A stretch of DNA of 42,273 nucleotides from Bacteroidaceae bacterium (GCA_024401115.1 JAKSLP010000022.1:1-42273); one strand, 5' to 3'. Positions 7,896-19,117 are shown, numbered from the stretch's first letter. Translations and numbers: made by a program. Notes: a model not told the origin generated them from the sequence alone.

Positions 7896-10673
7896 ATGAA
7901 TATTATCATGGAAAAACTGTTCCTTTTAGATGCATATGCCCTAATTTATAGGGCCTATTACGCCTTAATACGTAATCCTAGAATCAATTCCAAGGGTATG
8001 AACACATCGGCTATCTTAGGATTTGTAAACACATTGGAAGACGTATTAAAGAATCAATCTCCTACACATATCGGAGTGGCTTTCGACCCTTCAGGACCAA
8101 CTTTTAGACACGAGGCCTACCCTGCCTATAAGGCCCAGCGTGAAGAGACTCCTGAAGATATCAAAATAGCTGTTCCCATTATAAAGGATATTATTCGTGC
8201 TTACCGTATTCCTATCCTGGAGGTTCCTGGATTTGAAGCTGATGATGTGATTGGTACCCTATCGGCTAAAGCCAGCAAACAAGGAATAGCCACGTACATG
8301 ATGACACCGGACAAAGATTATGCCCAGTTGGTCAAGGAAAATGTTTTCATGTTTCGTCCCAAGCACAGCGGAAGTGAATACGAAATCCTGGATGTGGAAG
8401 GCGTCAAGAAGAAATATGGATTTGACAAAACCGAACAGATGATAGACTATCTGGGTCTGATGGGTGACACATCTGATAATGTCCCAGGATGCCCAGGAGT
8501 AGGTGAAAAAACAGCTCAAAAACTGATAGCACAATTTGGAAGCATTGATAATATGCTTGAGCACACTGACGAACTAAAAGGTGCCATGCGTAAAAAAGTA
8601 GAGGAGAATATTGAGCAGATCAAATTCTCCAAATTCCTTGTGACCATAAACACACAAGTTCCAATCGAGTTGAATCTTGATGAGCTAGTCAGAAAGGAGC
8701 CGGATGAAGATACGTTGAGTAAATTATTCGAGGAACTGGAATTCCGGAGCCTCATCAGCCGTGTGCTAAAAAAGGAGAAACCTGCACCTACAAAAGTAGA
8801 AAAAGAGCCTAATTTATTCTCGTTATTCGAAGACGAGGATACAGAAGCTGTTTTAAATTCAAATCTCAGCGACATTAAAACGACTGAAGTAAATTACCAA
8901 TTAGTTGAAACAAAGGAAGAACGCAAAAAACTTTGTGATTATTTGTTTACATCGGATTTCTTGAGTTTAGATACGGAAACCACGTCAACCGACGCAATGA
9001 GCGCTGAATTGGTAGGTTTGAGCTTTTCTATCAAGGAAAATGAAGCCTTTTACGTTCCAATCCCAAGCAATCAGAATGAAGCCCGTTCAATTGTTAACGA
9101 ATTTAAAAATTTATATGAGGACAAAAAAATACTCAAGATAGGCCAAAATATAAAGTATGATATGATTGTACTGAGTAATTACGGCATTCAGATAAAAGGT
9201 GATATTTTCGACACCATGGTTGCCCATTACTTACTCCAACCTGAAGGACAGCACAACATGGATTACATGGCCGAAGTTTATCTAAAATATAAAACCATCC
9301 ATATTGATGAACTGATAGGAGCTAAAGGAAAGAATCAGCGAAACATGCGTGAGCTCCCTCCCAACGATGTCTACATGTACGCATGCGAAGATGCCGATGT
9401 AACTTTAAAACTCAAAAATATACTTAAGCCCGAGTTGGAAAAACAGGGTTTACAGGATTTATCCAGCCAAATAGAAATGCCTCTGGTACCCGTATTGGCC
9501 TATATGGAGCAGAATGGAGCCCGAATCAATACGGAATCATTGCAAGAAACCAGCAAACATTTCACTGCCCGAATGAATGCCATAGAACAGGAAATCTATG
9601 AGTTGGCAGGCGAACAATTCAACATTGCATCTCCCAAGCAAGTAGGTGAGATTTTATTTGACAAACTAAAAATTGTTGATAAGCCTAAAAAGACAAAGAC
9701 AGGTCAATATGTAACCTCAGAAGAGGTGCTCCAAAGCCTGAAGGACTACAAGATCGTAGGAAAAATATTAGAGCACCGTGGACTTAAAAAATTATTGAGT
9801 ACTTACATTGAGGCTCTGCCTGCACTGATTAATCCTAAAACCGGAAAAATACATACATCATACAATCAGACAATAACAGCTACAGGACGACTGAGTTCCA
9901 GCAACCCTAACCTTCAGAATATTCCAATCAGGGATGATGACGGTAAGGAAATACGTAAAGCATTTATCCCGGATGATGGATGTTTATTCTTTTCTGCCGA
10001 TTATTCTCAGATTGAACTTAGAATCATGGCTCATCTGAGTCAGGATGCGAATATGATTGATGCTTTCAAGAGCGGATACGATATTCATGCAGCTACGGCA
10101 GCCAAAGTATACAAAAAGAACATTGACGAGGTAACCCGTGAAGAAAGAAGCAAGGCTAAAACTGCCAATTTTGGCATTATATATGGTATTTCTGTATTTG
10201 GTTTAGCAGAGCGAATGAATGTCCCCAGAAGTGAAGCTAAAGAATTAATTGACGGATATTTCGAAACTTATGCTGGGGTGAAGGAATACATGGAAAAGAG
10301 TAAAGAAGTAGCACGTGAAAAAGGGTATATCGAAACCATTTTCAAGCGCCGACGCAGCCTACCTGACATCAATAGCCGGAATTCAGTGGTCCGTGGTTAT
10401 GCAGAACGAAATGCCATCAATGCTCCTATTCAAGGAAGTTCAGCAGACATTATCAAAGTGGCCATGATACGTATTTACAAACGGTTCATGGAGGAGAACA
10501 TTCAGAGTAAGATGATTCTTCAAGTTCATGACGAATTGAATTTCAGTGTATTGCCTGAAGAAAAAGATAAAGTACAGCAGATCGTTATTGAGGAAATGCA
10601 GAATGCATACGCTATGCGGGTTCCGTTAATAGCAGACAGCGGGTTTGGTGAAAACTGGTTGGAGGCTCATTAA
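7896..10673 (+). CDS. polA: DNA polymerase I
   Basis: Pol I removes RNA primers and fills gaps in replication and repair. The 925-residue protein has all three parts. The N-terminal 5'-3' exonuclease contains LDAYALIYRAYYA (11-23), FEADDVIG (113-120) and DTSDNVPG (191-198). The 3'-5' proofreading domain has an intact DTET (359-362) and a downstream YACEDAD (495-501). The polymerase domain has motif A ADYSQIELR (701-709, Asp702), motif B RSKAKTANFGIIYG (751-764) and motif C QVHDE (876-880, Asp879). Proofreading thus looks active, unlike in some Pol I enzymes. The ATG at 7896 follows GAGGAAAA; a second ATG at 7908 is possible. The stop overlaps the convergent comF stop. Confidence 0.97.
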   Translation: MNIIMEKLFLLDAYALIYRAYYALIRNPRINSKGMNTSAILGFVNTLEDVLKNQSPTHIGVAFDPSGPTFRHEAYPAYKAQREETPEDIKIAVPIIKDIIRAYRIPILEVPGFEADDVIGTLSAKASKQGIATYMMTPDKDYAQLVKENVFMFRPKHSGSEYEILDVEGVKKKYGFDKTEQMIDYLGLMGDTSDNVPGCPGVGEKTAQKLIAQFGSIDNMLEHTDELKGAMRKKVEENIEQIKFSKFLVTINTQVPIELNLDELVRKEPDEDTLSKLFEELEFRSLISRVLKKEKPAPTKVEKEPNLFSLFEDEDTEAVLNSNLSDIKTTEVNYQLVETKEERKKLCDYLFTSDFLSLDTETTSTDAMSAELVGLSFSIKENEAFYVPIPSNQNEARSIVNEFKNLYEDKKILKIGQNIKYDMIVLSNYGIQIKGDIFDTMVAHYLLQPEGQHNMDYMAEVYLKYKTIHIDELIGAKGKNQRNMRELPPNDVYMYACEDADVTLKLKNILKPELEKQGLQDLSSQIEMPLVPVLAYMEQNGARINTESLQETSKHFTARMNAIEQEIYELAGEQFNIASPKQVGEILFDKLKIVDKPKKTKTGQYVTSEEVLQSLKDYKIVGKILEHRGLKKLLSTYIEALPALINPKTGKIHTSYNQTITATGRLSSSNPNLQNIPIRDDDGKEIRKAFIPDDGCLFFSADYSQIELRIMAHLSQDANMIDAFKSGYDIHAATAAKVYKKNIDEVTREERSKAKTANFGIIYGISVFGLAERMNVPRSEAKELIDGYFETYAGVKEYMEKSKEVAREKGYIETIFKRRRSLPDINSRNSVVRGYAERNAINAPIQGSSADIIKVAMIRIYKRFMEENIQSKMILQVHDELNFSVLPEEKDKVQQIVIEEMQNAYAMRVPLIADSGFGENWLEAH

Positions 10674-11389
10674 TGAAGCGATGACGCCAACCCTAAGGTT
10701 AACACACTGAAACGCACATTTTTCGTGCCTCTGAAAGCATCCATCACCGCACCGATGGTAGCACCAGTAGTACATACATCATCCACAATCAAAATGGATG
10801 TATCATCAGCAGAACTATCCTCATTCAGGGCAAATAGAGAATAGACATTCTCCTGTCTCTGAGTGCGGATTTTGTGAGTTTGGGTTTCATTAAAACGTGT
10901 TCTGTACACCATATCCTCATTTATTGGGATACCTGTAACCTTGGATATTCCTTGCGAAATATACAGACACTGGTTGTACCCTCTGATTCGCTTTTTCCTT
11001 GGATGAAGTGGCACAGGAACAATCACATCAATACCTTCAAAGAAATTTGAAGTGGCCAGGATTTCCTGAGCCATGCAACGGCCTAAATACTCTCCTACCC
11101 AAGGGTGATTATAATACTTAATCTGATAGAGAAGATTACTGCCTACCCCATCTTTGTGATAAAAGAAATATGATGAACATCTGTCCACAGGATATAGGCC
11201 CTCGAACAACTGTTCCATAGCATTGCCAGGTTTTAGGTGATAACCTGTTCGCGGAATCTCAATCATGCAGTCGTTGCATAGGTGCTCCTCTCCTACTGAC
11301 AGCCTTCTTTTACAAAGCCAACAGTATCGCGGAAAAAAGAACTGCAACACATCGTGCATCAATTTTTTCAGCATTAAATTTATCCCCAT
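10670..11389 (-). CDS. comF: ComF family protein (phosphoribosyltransferase-like)
   Basis: The 239-residue protein has an N-terminal zinc-ribbon-like cysteine set (CWLCKRR...CNDC, about 23-41) and a C-terminal PRPP-binding motif (ILIVDDVCTTGATIG, about 199-213). This is the architecture of ComF, needed for DNA uptake in naturally competent bacteria and near-universal with unclear role elsewhere. An internal ATG at 11374 preceded by GGGG is an alternative start. Its stop codon overlaps the stop of convergent polA by 3 bases, leaving no room for a separate terminator. Confidence 0.9.
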   Translation of the reverse strand: MGINLMLKKLMHDVLQFFFPRYCWLCKRRLSVGEEHLCNDCMIEIPRTGYHLKPGNAMEQLFEGLYPVDRCSSYFFYHKDGVGSNLLYQIKYYNHPWVGEYLGRCMAQEILATSNFFEGIDVIVPVPLHPRKKRIRGYNQCLYISQGISKVTGIPINEDMVYRTRFNETQTHKIRTQRQENVYSLFALNEDSSADDTSILIVDDVCTTGATIGAVMDAFRGTKNVRFSVLTLGLASSLH

Positions 11390-11450
11390 TAATACGTTGG
11401 CGAAGATACGATAATTTAATTAAACTCACGAGTCTTTGAGAAAAATATCG

Positions 11451-11458
11451 TACCTTTG
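11451..11458 (+). promoter_or_regulatory. -7 box of ychF
   Basis: TACCTTTG fits TAnnTTTG and lies 27 bases before the ychF start. I see no good -33 element at the usual spacing. Confidence 0.5.
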
Positions 11459-11485
11459 TCGCGAAATATTAAATAAGAAATATAT

Positions 11486-12589
11486 ATGGCATTAAAAGCG
11501 GGTATCGTGGGCCTGCCAAATGTAGGCAAATCCACTCTTTTCAACTGTCTGTCAAGTGCAAAGGCACAGGCAGCAAACTTTCCATTTTGTACAATCGACG
11601 CTCAGTTGGGACAGATTTCTGTACCTGATGACCGTCTCACTAAATTAGCTGAATTGGTTCATCCAGGACGTATTGTTCCTGCCGTTTGCGATATTGTTGA
11701 CATTGCCGGATTGGTTAAAGGTGCCAGCAAGGGTGAAGGATTGGGCAACCAGTTCTTGGGTAACATTCGCGAGTGTGATGCTATCATTCATGTTCTTCGT
11801 TGTTTTGATAACGGAAACATCGTGCATGTTGACGGTTCTGTAAACCCTGTACGGGATAAGGAAATCATCGATACAGAGTTGCAACTGAAGGACCTGGAAA
11901 CCGTTGAAAACCGTATTAAGAAAGTCGAAAAACTGGCTAATGTAGGTGGTGACAAGCAGGCTAAAATTGAACTGGGTGTATTGACCGCTTACAAGAATGC
12001 ACTGGAGCAGGGCCAGAGCGCAAGAACCGTTACCTTTGAATCGGAAGACGAAATAGCTGCAGCCAAGAACTTATTCCTACTGACAACTAAGCCTGTTTTA
12101 TATGTCTGCAATGTTGACGATGCTTCTGCAGCCAACGGAAACGCTTATGTTGATGCTGTCCGCGAAGCTGTAAAAGACGAACATGCTGAGCTGTTGATTA
12201 TCTCTGCACAGACCGAATCAGACATCGCAGAACTGGAAACATACGAGGAAAAGCAGATGTTCCTGGAGGATATGGGCTTGAAGGAAAGTGGTTGCAACCG
12301 ACTCATCAAGGCTATTTATTCCCTGCTGAACCTGGAAACATTCATCACTGCCGGTGAGATGGAAGTTAAGGCTTGGACCTATCACAAGGGTTGGAAGGCT
12401 CCTCAGTGTGCAGGCGTAATCCACACCGATTTCGAGAAGGGCTTTATCCGTGCTGAGGTTATCAAATACGATGATTATATCAAATACGGATCAGAAGCTG
12501 CCGTACGCGAGGCAGGTAAGTTGGGTGTCGAAGGAAAAGAATATGTAGTTCAGGACGGAGACATCATGCACTTCCGTTTTAATGTATAA
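11486..12589 (+). CDS. ychF: Redox-regulated ATPase YchF (Obg-family)
   Basis: YchF is a universally conserved P-loop NTPase of the Obg group that prefers ATP, associates with ribosomes and is linked to translation and oxidative stress. The length of 367 residues is standard. The P-loop GLPNVGKST is at about 8-16, and the G3 aspartate lies in [23 protein letters not shown]. The position of the GTP-specificity NKxD motif reads NVDD, as expected for this ATP-preferring branch. The C-terminal TGS-like end [20 protein letters not shown] is intact. It precedes lgt by 21 bases. Confidence 0.97.
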   Translation: MALKAGIVGLPNVGKSTLFNCLSSAKAQAANFPFCTIDAQLGQISVPDDRLTKLAELVHPGRIVPAVCDIVDIAGLVKGASKGEGLGNQFLGNIRECDAIIHVLRCFDNGNIVHVDGSVNPVRDKEIIDTELQLKDLETVENRIKKVEKLANVGGDKQAKIELGVLTAYKNALEQGQSARTVTFESEDEIAAAKNLFLLTTKPVLYVCNVDDASAANGNAYVDAVREAVKDEHAELLIISAQTESDIAELETYEEKQMFLEDMGLKESGCNRLIKAIYSLLNLETFITAGEMEVKAWTYHKGWKAPQCAGVIHTDFEKGFIRAEVIKYDDYIKYGSEAAVREAGKLGVEGKEYVVQDGDIMHFRFNV

Positions 12590-12610
12590 CAACCTCTCTC
12601 CCACCTCATT

Positions 12611-13540
12611 ATGGTTACATTAGCAAGTATCATCAACGCATTTATCGACTGGGCTCCCTCCCAGATGCTTGAACTGGGCCCTGTGCATCTCAGATATTAC
12701 TCACTCTGCTGGGTTATCGGTTTGGCACTGGCTTATGTCGTCGTTCAAAGACTGTATAAGGAGCAGAAGTTAAGTAACGAGGATTTCGAACCACTGTTCA
12801 TGTACTGTTTCCTGGGCATTCTGATTGGAGCACGATTGGGTCATTGCCTGTTCTATGAACCTGATTATTACGTACATCATGCCATCGAAATGTTCTTCCC
12901 TATCAAGGAAGTTTATAATCCTGAAATGGTTTCCAGTTGGTTGAATTGGGTGCCATGTACCCACGGCGGATTGGGTTGGACATTTGTAGGATACGAAGGA
13001 TTAGCCAGTCATGGCGGCACATTGGGCCTTATGATTGCATTGGCACTGTATGTACGCAAGACCCACATCAACATTATGCGTGTATTGGATAACATTGCTA
13101 TTGCCACTCCTATCACTGCATGTTTCATTCGTTTGGGAAACCTGATGAACAGCGAGATTATCGGTAATGTATCCGATGTGCCATGGGCCTTCATTTTCCA
13201 TACTCGCAGTGCCATGATTGATGGACAGTTGGTAGCCCGTCATCCGGCACAGCTTTACGAGGCTCTCGCCTATCTGTTGTTGTTCTTTATCGGATGGATT
13301 ATCTATAAGAAATACAGCAGTAAAGTGGGTACAGGCTTTTACTTTGGCCTTTGTCTTACTTACATTTTCACCTTCCGCTTTTTCATCGAATTCTTGAAAG
13401 AAGTGCAAGGTGGCGTTGACGACGGATCTACCATCATCAATGTCGGACAGATGCTGAGTATACCGTTTGTCATCCTTGGTGTTGCTTGCATGATAGGGGG
13501 TTCCTGGTTGAAAAATATAGCAGAAAAAAAGGCTAAATAA
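12611..13540 (+). CDS. lgt: Phosphatidylglycerol-prolipoprotein diacylglyceryl transferase
   Basis: Lgt moves diacylglycerol from phosphatidylglycerol to the lipobox cysteine of prolipoproteins at the inner membrane. The 309-residue protein has several hydrophobic helices and the family motifs ASHGGTLG (about 136-143), [12 protein letters not shown] (about 174-185, the Lgt signature) and HPAQLYEAL (about 215-223). It is followed after only 2 bases by mutS, so the two are probably co-transcribed. Its lipid donor reaction supplies the many lipoproteins of this window, including those near the right end. Confidence 0.96.
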   Translation: MVTLASIINAFIDWAPSQMLELGPVHLRYYSLCWVIGLALAYVVVQRLYKEQKLSNEDFEPLFMYCFLGILIGARLGHCLFYEPDYYVHHAIEMFFPIKEVYNPEMVSSWLNWVPCTHGGLGWTFVGYEGLASHGGTLGLMIALALYVRKTHINIMRVLDNIAIATPITACFIRLGNLMNSEIIGNVSDVPWAFIFHTRSAMIDGQLVARHPAQLYEALAYLLLFFIGWIIYKKYSSKVGTGFYFGLCLTYIFTFRFFIEFLKEVQGGVDDGSTIINVGQMLSIPFVILGVACMIGGSWLKNIAEKKAK

Positions 13541-13542
13541 GA

Positions 13543-16170
13543 ATGGCAAAAGAAGAGCTTACCCCGATGATGAAGCAGTTTTATGACCTCAAGGCCAAAC
13601 ACCCTGAGGCTATCATGCTGTTCCGTTGTGGTGACTTTTACGAGACATATGCAGAAGATGCACAGATTGCTGCGGAAATCCTGGGTATCACACTGACCAA
13701 ACGCAATAATGGACGTGAGGGAACCACTGCAGGCATGTTTATGGCGGGATTCCCTTATCATGCACTGGATACCTATCTCCCTAAACTGATCCGTGCCGGA
13801 AAGCGTGTGGCTATCTGCGACCAATTGGAAGACCCTAAACTGACCAAGAAACTGGTCAAGCGAGGCATCACGGAATTGGTTACCCCTGGTGTGGCTATGA
13901 ACGATACGGTGCTGAATTACAGGGAGAACAACTTCCTCGCAGCCGTTCATTTTGGCAAGACATCATGTGGTGTAGCTTTCTTGGATATTTCTACCGGAGA
14001 GTTCCTGACTGCCGAGGGTACTTTTGAATATATCGACAAACTGCTGGGTAACTTTGCCCCCAAAGAGGTATTATACGAGAGGGGAAAGAAAGGCATGTTT
14101 GAAGGTAATTTCGGCACTAAGTTCTGTACCTTCGAATTAGAGGACTGGATTTTTTCGGAAACCACATCTTACGAGCGACTGTTGAAACACTTCGAGGTAA
14201 AGAACCTAAAGGGTTTTGGTGTAGAACATTTGAAGAATGGTACAGTTGCAGCCGGAGCTATCCTGCAATATTTGGAATTTACCCAGCATACTCAAATCGG
14301 TCACGTAGTAAGTATATCACGCATCGAGGAAGACCGCTACGTTCGATTGGATAAGTTTACCGTCAGAAGCCTGGAATTATTAGGCTCCATGAACGATGAC
14401 GGACGCTCTCTCTTACAGGTAATCGACAAAACCATCTGTCCAATGGGTGCACGTCTGCTTCGCCGTTGGGTCATTTTTCCACTGAAAGACGTAAAGCCAA
14501 TTGAAGAACGTCTGGATGTAGTGGATTACTTCTTCCGCGAACCGGAATTCAGGGAGTTGCTATCCGGCCAGTTGCACATGATTGGCGACTTAGAGCGTAT
14601 CATCTCAAAAGTCGCTGTCGGACGTGTATCTCCAAGAGATATCGTGCAGTTGAAAGTGGCTCTTCAAGCTATTGAACCTATTAAGGCTGCATGCGAACAT
14701 GCTCAAAACGAGACATTAAAGAGGGTAGGAGAGCAGATGAACCTCTGTGCCTCTATCCGTGACCGCATTGCCCGTGAGATAAAGAACGACTGCCCGTTGT
14801 TGGCCAATAAGGGTGGAATCATCCAGAATGGGGTTAATGAACAGTTGGATGAGTTGCGCCAGATTGCCTATTCGGGTAAGGATTACCTCATGAAACTGCA
14901 ACAGCGGGAAAGTGAAGCTACAGGAATCCCGAGTCTTAAAGTTGCCTACAATAATGTTTTCGGCTATTACCTGGAGGTTCGCAACACCTACAAGGATATG
15001 GTTCCGGCAGAATGGATCCGTAAACAGACCCTGGTCAATGCTGAGCGTTACATCACTCAGGAACTGAAAGAATACGAAGAAAAGATTCTGGGTGCAGAGG
15101 ATAAGATTCTATCCCTGGAGATGCAGATATTCAACAATCTGGTTTTGGCATTGTCCGAGTACATTCCAGCCATTCAGATTAATGCTAACCAATTAGCTAA
15201 ATTGGACTGTCTGCTGGCCTTTGCCGAGGTAGCTAAGGAGAACAAATATATTCGTCCTGTTGTAGATGAAAGCCTGGTTATCGACATTAAACAGGGACGC
15301 CATCCAGTTATCGAGACCCAGATGCCAGTAGGTGAGAAATACATTGCCAACGATGTCTATCTGGATAATGAAAAGCAGCAGATCATCATGATTACAGGTC
15401 CTAATATGGCCGGTAAATCCGCTCTGTTGCGTCAAACCGCCCTCATAACACTATTGGCCCAGATTGGTTGTTTCGTGCCCGCAGAGAGCGCCAGAATAGG
15501 TCTGGTGGATAAAATATTCACACGTGTGGGTGCCAGCGACAATATTTCGATGGGAGAATCTACCTTTATGGTTGAAATGAGTGAGGCTGCCAACATTCTG
15601 AACAATGTATCTACCCGTTCATTGGTACTTTTTGATGAGCTTGGACGTGGTACTTCCACCTACGACGGTATTTCTATTGCATGGGCTATTGTAGAACACA
15701 TGCACGAGAATCCAAAGGCACAGTCGCGCATGCTGTTTGCTACCCATTACCACGAACTGAATGAAATGGAAAAGACATACTGCCGGATCAAGAACTACAA
15801 TGTATCCGTAAAGGAAATGAACGGTAAGGTTATTTTCCTGCGCAAACTGGAACGTGGCGGTAGTGAACACTCTTTCGGTATTCACGTAGCCAAGTTGGCC
15901 GGTATGCCCAAAAGCATTGTCAGCCGTGCAGACGATATTCTGAAACAGTTGGAAGCCAATAATTCCGGCAATGGCGTATCCCGTGCAGACACCAGTAAGA
16001 TAGACGAACAGAAAGAAGGTGTTCAACTCAGTTTCTTCCAACTGGAAGACCCTGTCTTGTGCCAGATTCGTGATGAAATACTATATTTGGATATCAATAA
16101 TCTGACTCCTGTCGAGGCACTCAATAAACTGAATGAAATCAAGAAGATTGTCTCAGGAAAGTCATCATAA
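13543..16170 (+). CDS. mutS: DNA mismatch repair protein MutS
   Basis: MutS recognises mismatches and small loops and starts repair with MutL. At 875 residues it is a full-length MutS1. The mismatch-probing F-Y-E is at 32-34 (GDFYETY), the Walker A GPNMAGKS at 619-626, and the Walker B/signature DELGRGTS at about 698-705. The C-terminal helix-turn-helix follows. The start lies 2 bases after the lgt stop, in an apparent lgt-mutS operon that may continue into the next gene 5 bases downstream. Confidence 0.97.
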   Translation: MAKEELTPMMKQFYDLKAKHPEAIMLFRCGDFYETYAEDAQIAAEILGITLTKRNNGREGTTAGMFMAGFPYHALDTYLPKLIRAGKRVAICDQLEDPKLTKKLVKRGITELVTPGVAMNDTVLNYRENNFLAAVHFGKTSCGVAFLDISTGEFLTAEGTFEYIDKLLGNFAPKEVLYERGKKGMFEGNFGTKFCTFELEDWIFSETTSYERLLKHFEVKNLKGFGVEHLKNGTVAAGAILQYLEFTQHTQIGHVVSISRIEEDRYVRLDKFTVRSLELLGSMNDDGRSLLQVIDKTICPMGARLLRRWVIFPLKDVKPIEERLDVVDYFFREPEFRELLSGQLHMIGDLERIISKVAVGRVSPRDIVQLKVALQAIEPIKAACEHAQNETLKRVGEQMNLCASIRDRIAREIKNDCPLLANKGGIIQNGVNEQLDELRQIAYSGKDYLMKLQQRESEATGIPSLKVAYNNVFGYYLEVRNTYKDMVPAEWIRKQTLVNAERYITQELKEYEEKILGAEDKILSLEMQIFNNLVLALSEYIPAIQINANQLAKLDCLLAFAEVAKENKYIRPVVDESLVIDIKQGRHPVIETQMPVGEKYIANDVYLDNEKQQIIMITGPNMAGKSALLRQTALITLLAQIGCFVPAESARIGLVDKIFTRVGASDNISMGESTFMVEMSEAANILNNVSTRSLVLFDELGRGTSTYDGISIAWAIVEHMHENPKAQSRMLFATHYHELNEMEKTYCRIKNYNVSVKEMNGKVIFLRKLERGGSEHSFGIHVAKLAGMPKSIVSRADDILKQLEANNSGNGVSRADTSKIDEQKEGVQLSFFQLEDPVLCQIRDEILYLDINNLTPVEALNKLNEIKKIVSGKSS

Positions 16171-16175
16171 TTCCT

Positions 16176-17267
16176 ATGCAAACTACTGACGAATTCCGCC
16201 CTAATCTAATGAAGGGTAAAAAGATATTGTATGTACATGGTTTTGGTTCATCGGGACAGACCGGCACAGCCAAGACCTTGCGTATGCTCATGCCTAATTG
16301 TACCGTAATTTCTCCTGATATTCCCCTGAATCCGACAGAAGCGTTGGATTTATTGCATCAGATTTGCGATACAGAAAAACCGGATTTGATTATTGGAACT
16401 TCCATGGGCGGTATGTATGCCGAGATGTTATATGGATTCGACCGTATTCTGGTTAATCCTGCATTTAACATTGCCGACACCATGACCGAGCATCACATGC
16501 TGGGTAAACAGCAGTGGCTCAATCCCCGCCAGAACGGTGAGAAGGAATTCTATGTCACCAAAGACCTGGTCAAGGAATTCAAGGCTCTGACAACAGCCTA
16601 CAGCTTCAGCCAGATTGATGAGAAGGAGCGTAGGGAACGTGTATACGGACTTTTCGGTATTCATGATCCTGTAGTTCACACCTTCGATGTTTTCTCTGCT
16701 CATTACATCAATGCCATCCGTATGGATGCCGAGCATCATCTGAACGATAAGGTCATTATCAACAGCCTGTTGCCAGTTATCCGTTGGATAGATGACCGTC
16801 AGAATGGGGTAGAGAAACCTATCGTTTATATCGATATGGACGACTGCCTGACCGATTTCAAGAATGGATGGCGCAAGCTTACTGAGGAGGAACGCAACCA
16901 ATACGAAGGTCACCTTTACGATTGTCCGGGTTATTTTTCACACTTAGACCCACTTTCCGGCGCAGTAAAGGGCTTCCGATGGCTTGCCGAACACTACGAT
17001 ACGTATATCCTTTCCAGCGCACCATACAGCAATCCTACAGCTTGGAGCGATAAACTGCAGTGGGTGGAGAAATACTTGGGTGTTCCTGCTTTCCGCCGCC
17101 TTATTCTTTCACACCACAAGAACCTAAATTATGGAGACTACCTGATTGACGACCGTAAGGTAAACGGTGCCGAGAACTTTATGGGAACCTTCATACATTT
17201 CGGGCAGGATCCTTTCAAAACCTGGGAGGATGTCCTGGAGTATTTTGAGCATTTGGGAGGCCAGTAA
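16176..17267 (+). CDS. Fusion: YqiA-like alpha/beta hydrolase + 5'(3')-deoxyribonucleotidase-like HAD phosphatase
   Basis: Two enzyme domains are joined. Residues 13-205 look like a small YqiA/YcfP-type alpha/beta hydrolase: VHGFGSSG (20-27), nucleophile elbow GTSMGG with Ser76, Asp164 in GIHDPVV and His187 or His188 complete a plausible triad. Residues 213-360 resemble NT5C-type nucleotidases of the HAD superfamily, with DMDDCLTD (Asp220, Asp222), a WVEKYLG segment (296-302) and LIDDRKVNG (323-331). The second domain would remove phosphate from (deoxy)nucleotides. The substrate of the first is unknown. It follows mutS by 5 bases, suggesting co-expression. Both active sites look intact. The frame is continuous, so this is not a frameshift artefact of two genes. 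Confidence 0.82.
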   Translation: MQTTDEFRPNLMKGKKILYVHGFGSSGQTGTAKTLRMLMPNCTVISPDIPLNPTEALDLLHQICDTEKPDLIIGTSMGGMYAEMLYGFDRILVNPAFNIADTMTEHHMLGKQQWLNPRQNGEKEFYVTKDLVKEFKALTTAYSFSQIDEKERRERVYGLFGIHDPVVHTFDVFSAHYINAIRMDAEHHLNDKVIINSLLPVIRWIDDRQNGVEKPIVYIDMDDCLTDFKNGWRKLTEEERNQYEGHLYDCPGYFSHLDPLSGAVKGFRWLAEHYDTYILSSAPYSNPTAWSDKLQWVEKYLGVPAFRRLILSHHKNLNYGDYLIDDRKVNGAENFMGTFIHFGQDPFKTWEDVLEYFEHLGGQ

Positions 17268-17273
17268 AACCTT

Positions 17274-18659
17274 TTATTTTCTTCGGCGTACAGGTCTTCG
17301 TCTTACCACTCTTCTTACAGGGGCAGGCTTACGGCTAATCTTCATGACACTCTCATCATGGGTGAGAATGGTACATAAATCATCCTGAAAGTCGCGTGCA
17401 GCAGCCGATGTGCGGGTATTATTCAGCATAATACTGAACAGCAGTTCATGTCCGTTGGCTGCCGTGCAGTAACCGCTCAAGGTAATTACACCGTTCAGGG
17501 TACCGGTCTTGGCATGAACATTCTGATAGGCAGGACCGGTTTTCATACGGGTACTGATTGTACCGTCTATGCCTGCAATGGGCAAACTGGAATAGAATAC
17601 CTCATACAATTCGGGAGTATTCCTCACATATTTCAAGAAAGCTATCAGCATTTCAGGTGTAAGGAAATTAAAATGCGACAGACCGCTTCCATCCAGAATG
17701 GTAAACTCCGACGGATTCTTATAGCCTACCTTACGGATTTGCTGAAAAATCACGTTCTCAGGACTCTCAGAACTTTTTAGATTACGGATGGATAAAGCTG
17801 CCAATTGACAGAAAATGGACTCTGCATAGACGTTATCGCTATTTTTCATCAGCCGGGGCATCAGTTGGTTCAGGGTACGTACTTTATCGCATACCAGCTG
17901 GGCACTATCCGGACATATGGCAAAGCCCACAGCTCCACGGACAGTAATCATACGCTTGGCCAGCTCATTCTTGAACTGTTGCATGAATCCTGCCTTTTTG
18001 TTGACCATGAGAGGAGAAATATCCGGATTATCCGGATGGATCTTCCATACCCACGACTTACCCCATCGGATAGTATCCTTGACCGACACATCCTCATAGA
18101 GCATACCGTCTATACTGTCGATTTGCAATTCAGCAAAACGGGATACAAAGGTATTTAAATCATATCCGTCAAAAGCAGGATCAAATGAACCAACTGCATA
18201 CACATCGCCATGAAGAATTCTGCGAGGAATGATACGTTCCTGCACAAATGTTCCCGAATCGGTAACTAACGTATCCGAGAAGAAAAGGGAATCTGTGGAA
18301 ATAAAACCGGTGTGATGCAAACTTGTCCGGAAAGGAAAGTCCTTGCCCAAATGTTCCAAGGCAGTCACACTGGTAATGATCTTCTCGTTTGAAGCAGGAA
18401 CCATTTTCCGATAGTCATTATGCCGGTAGATGACGGAATCAGCTGTCAGGTCATATACCTGCATACCTAAAGTAGCATACTTCATCACAGGACTCTTTTG
18501 AATGGCTGAATCCAGACGGGTAGTCATGTATAATGGCCAGGGTAGGGGAGTAATCGAATCCTTCTTAATCGAATCGTTGGGAATGGTATCGGGCTGAATT
18601 TGAGCCATCGCCATGAATGGCAAAATAATTAATAATATTAATAAGTTAATCTTCTTCAT
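17274..18659 (-). CDS. dacB: D-alanyl-D-alanine carboxypeptidase/endopeptidase, PBP4 (S13) family
   Basis: It is a periplasmic enzyme that trims or cleaves peptidoglycan cross-bridges. The three penicillin-binding motifs are intact: SNEK (Ser93), SDN (277-279) and KTG (387-389), numbered from the alternative upstream ATG at 18668. A signal peptide ends near MAMAQ. I prefer the ATG at 18659 (MKKINLLILL), which gives a cleaner signal. Either start overlaps the upstream PH-protein gene (14 or 23 bases), implying coupling. The extreme C-terminus is strongly basic (RRVVRRRPVRRRK), an unusual tail for this family, possibly for envelope or peptidoglycan contact (inference). Confidence 0.92.
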   Translation of the reverse strand: MKKINLLILLIILPFMAMAQIQPDTIPNDSIKKDSITPLPWPLYMTTRLDSAIQKSPVMKYATLGMQVYDLTADSVIYRHNDYRKMVPASNEKIITSVTALEHLGKDFPFRTSLHHTGFISTDSLFFSDTLVTDSGTFVQERIIPRRILHGDVYAVGSFDPAFDGYDLNTFVSRFAELQIDSIDGMLYEDVSVKDTIRWGKSWVWKIHPDNPDISPLMVNKKAGFMQQFKNELAKRMITVRGAVGFAICPDSAQLVCDKVRTLNQLMPRLMKNSDNVYAESIFCQLAALSIRNLKSSESPENVIFQQIRKVGYKNPSEFTILDGSGLSHFNFLTPEMLIAFLKYVRNTPELYEVFYSSLPIAGIDGTISTRMKTGPAYQNVHAKTGTLNGVITLSGYCTAANGHELLFSIMLNNTRTSAAARDFQDDLCTILTHDESVMKISRKPAPVRRVVRRRPVRRRK

Positions 18660-19080
18660 TATCGTCATCCTGCTCGTGCTGTGCTAATTGTGTTTGTTTG
18701 TACTCTATATACTCTATGAATTCCTGTTCCTTCTCCGGACGGATACCCAGTTCCTTTCCATTTTTTAAGACAATCAGCAGATAACTTCCCAAACGCAACC
18801 CTGCATTGAAAGAAAAATGATTACTTTCTATGCGGTCTATATCTTTCAGGGAAAAAACAACTGTCTTTATAAATCGGCCTTTATAGATAACCAGTCTGCC
18901 ATCCGATGTTACTGTATACGTACTATGCAGCAACATTTCCAGCGTATAAACCGCAGCTACAAGAAACAAAAAGGCCAGAATAGCCATTTTGAACCAGGCA
19001 AACCAGGTAAAGATGGCTATCTCTATAAAAAGAAAACATAGCTTCCCGGCATTAATTTTCTCATGATATATCTTGTTCAT
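18646..19080 (-). CDS. Small membrane protein with bacterial PH-like domain
   Basis: This is a 144-residue protein of unknown role. Two adjoining hydrophobic segments (about 14-50) form a hairpin in the membrane. They are followed by a PH-like beta domain (YTVTSDGRLVIYKGRF, SLKDIDRIES) and an acidic tail (QDDDNEED). It is upstream of and overlaps the PBP4 gene, so the pair is probably one operon. A minus-strand promoter lies at 19118-19149. The call rests on the pattern of short PH-domain membrane proteins common in Bacteroides. Confidence 0.65.
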   Translation of the reverse strand: MNKIYHEKINAGKLCFLFIEIAIFTWFAWFKMAILAFLFLVAAVYTLEMLLHSTYTVTSDGRLVIYKGRFIKTVVFSLKDIDRIESNHFSFNAGLRLGSYLLIVLKNGKELGIRPEKEQEFIEYIEYKQTQLAQHEQDDDNEED

Positions 19081-19117
19081 ACGTTTTATTTACGGAGGAT
19101 AGTGTCATTTAGGAGTT

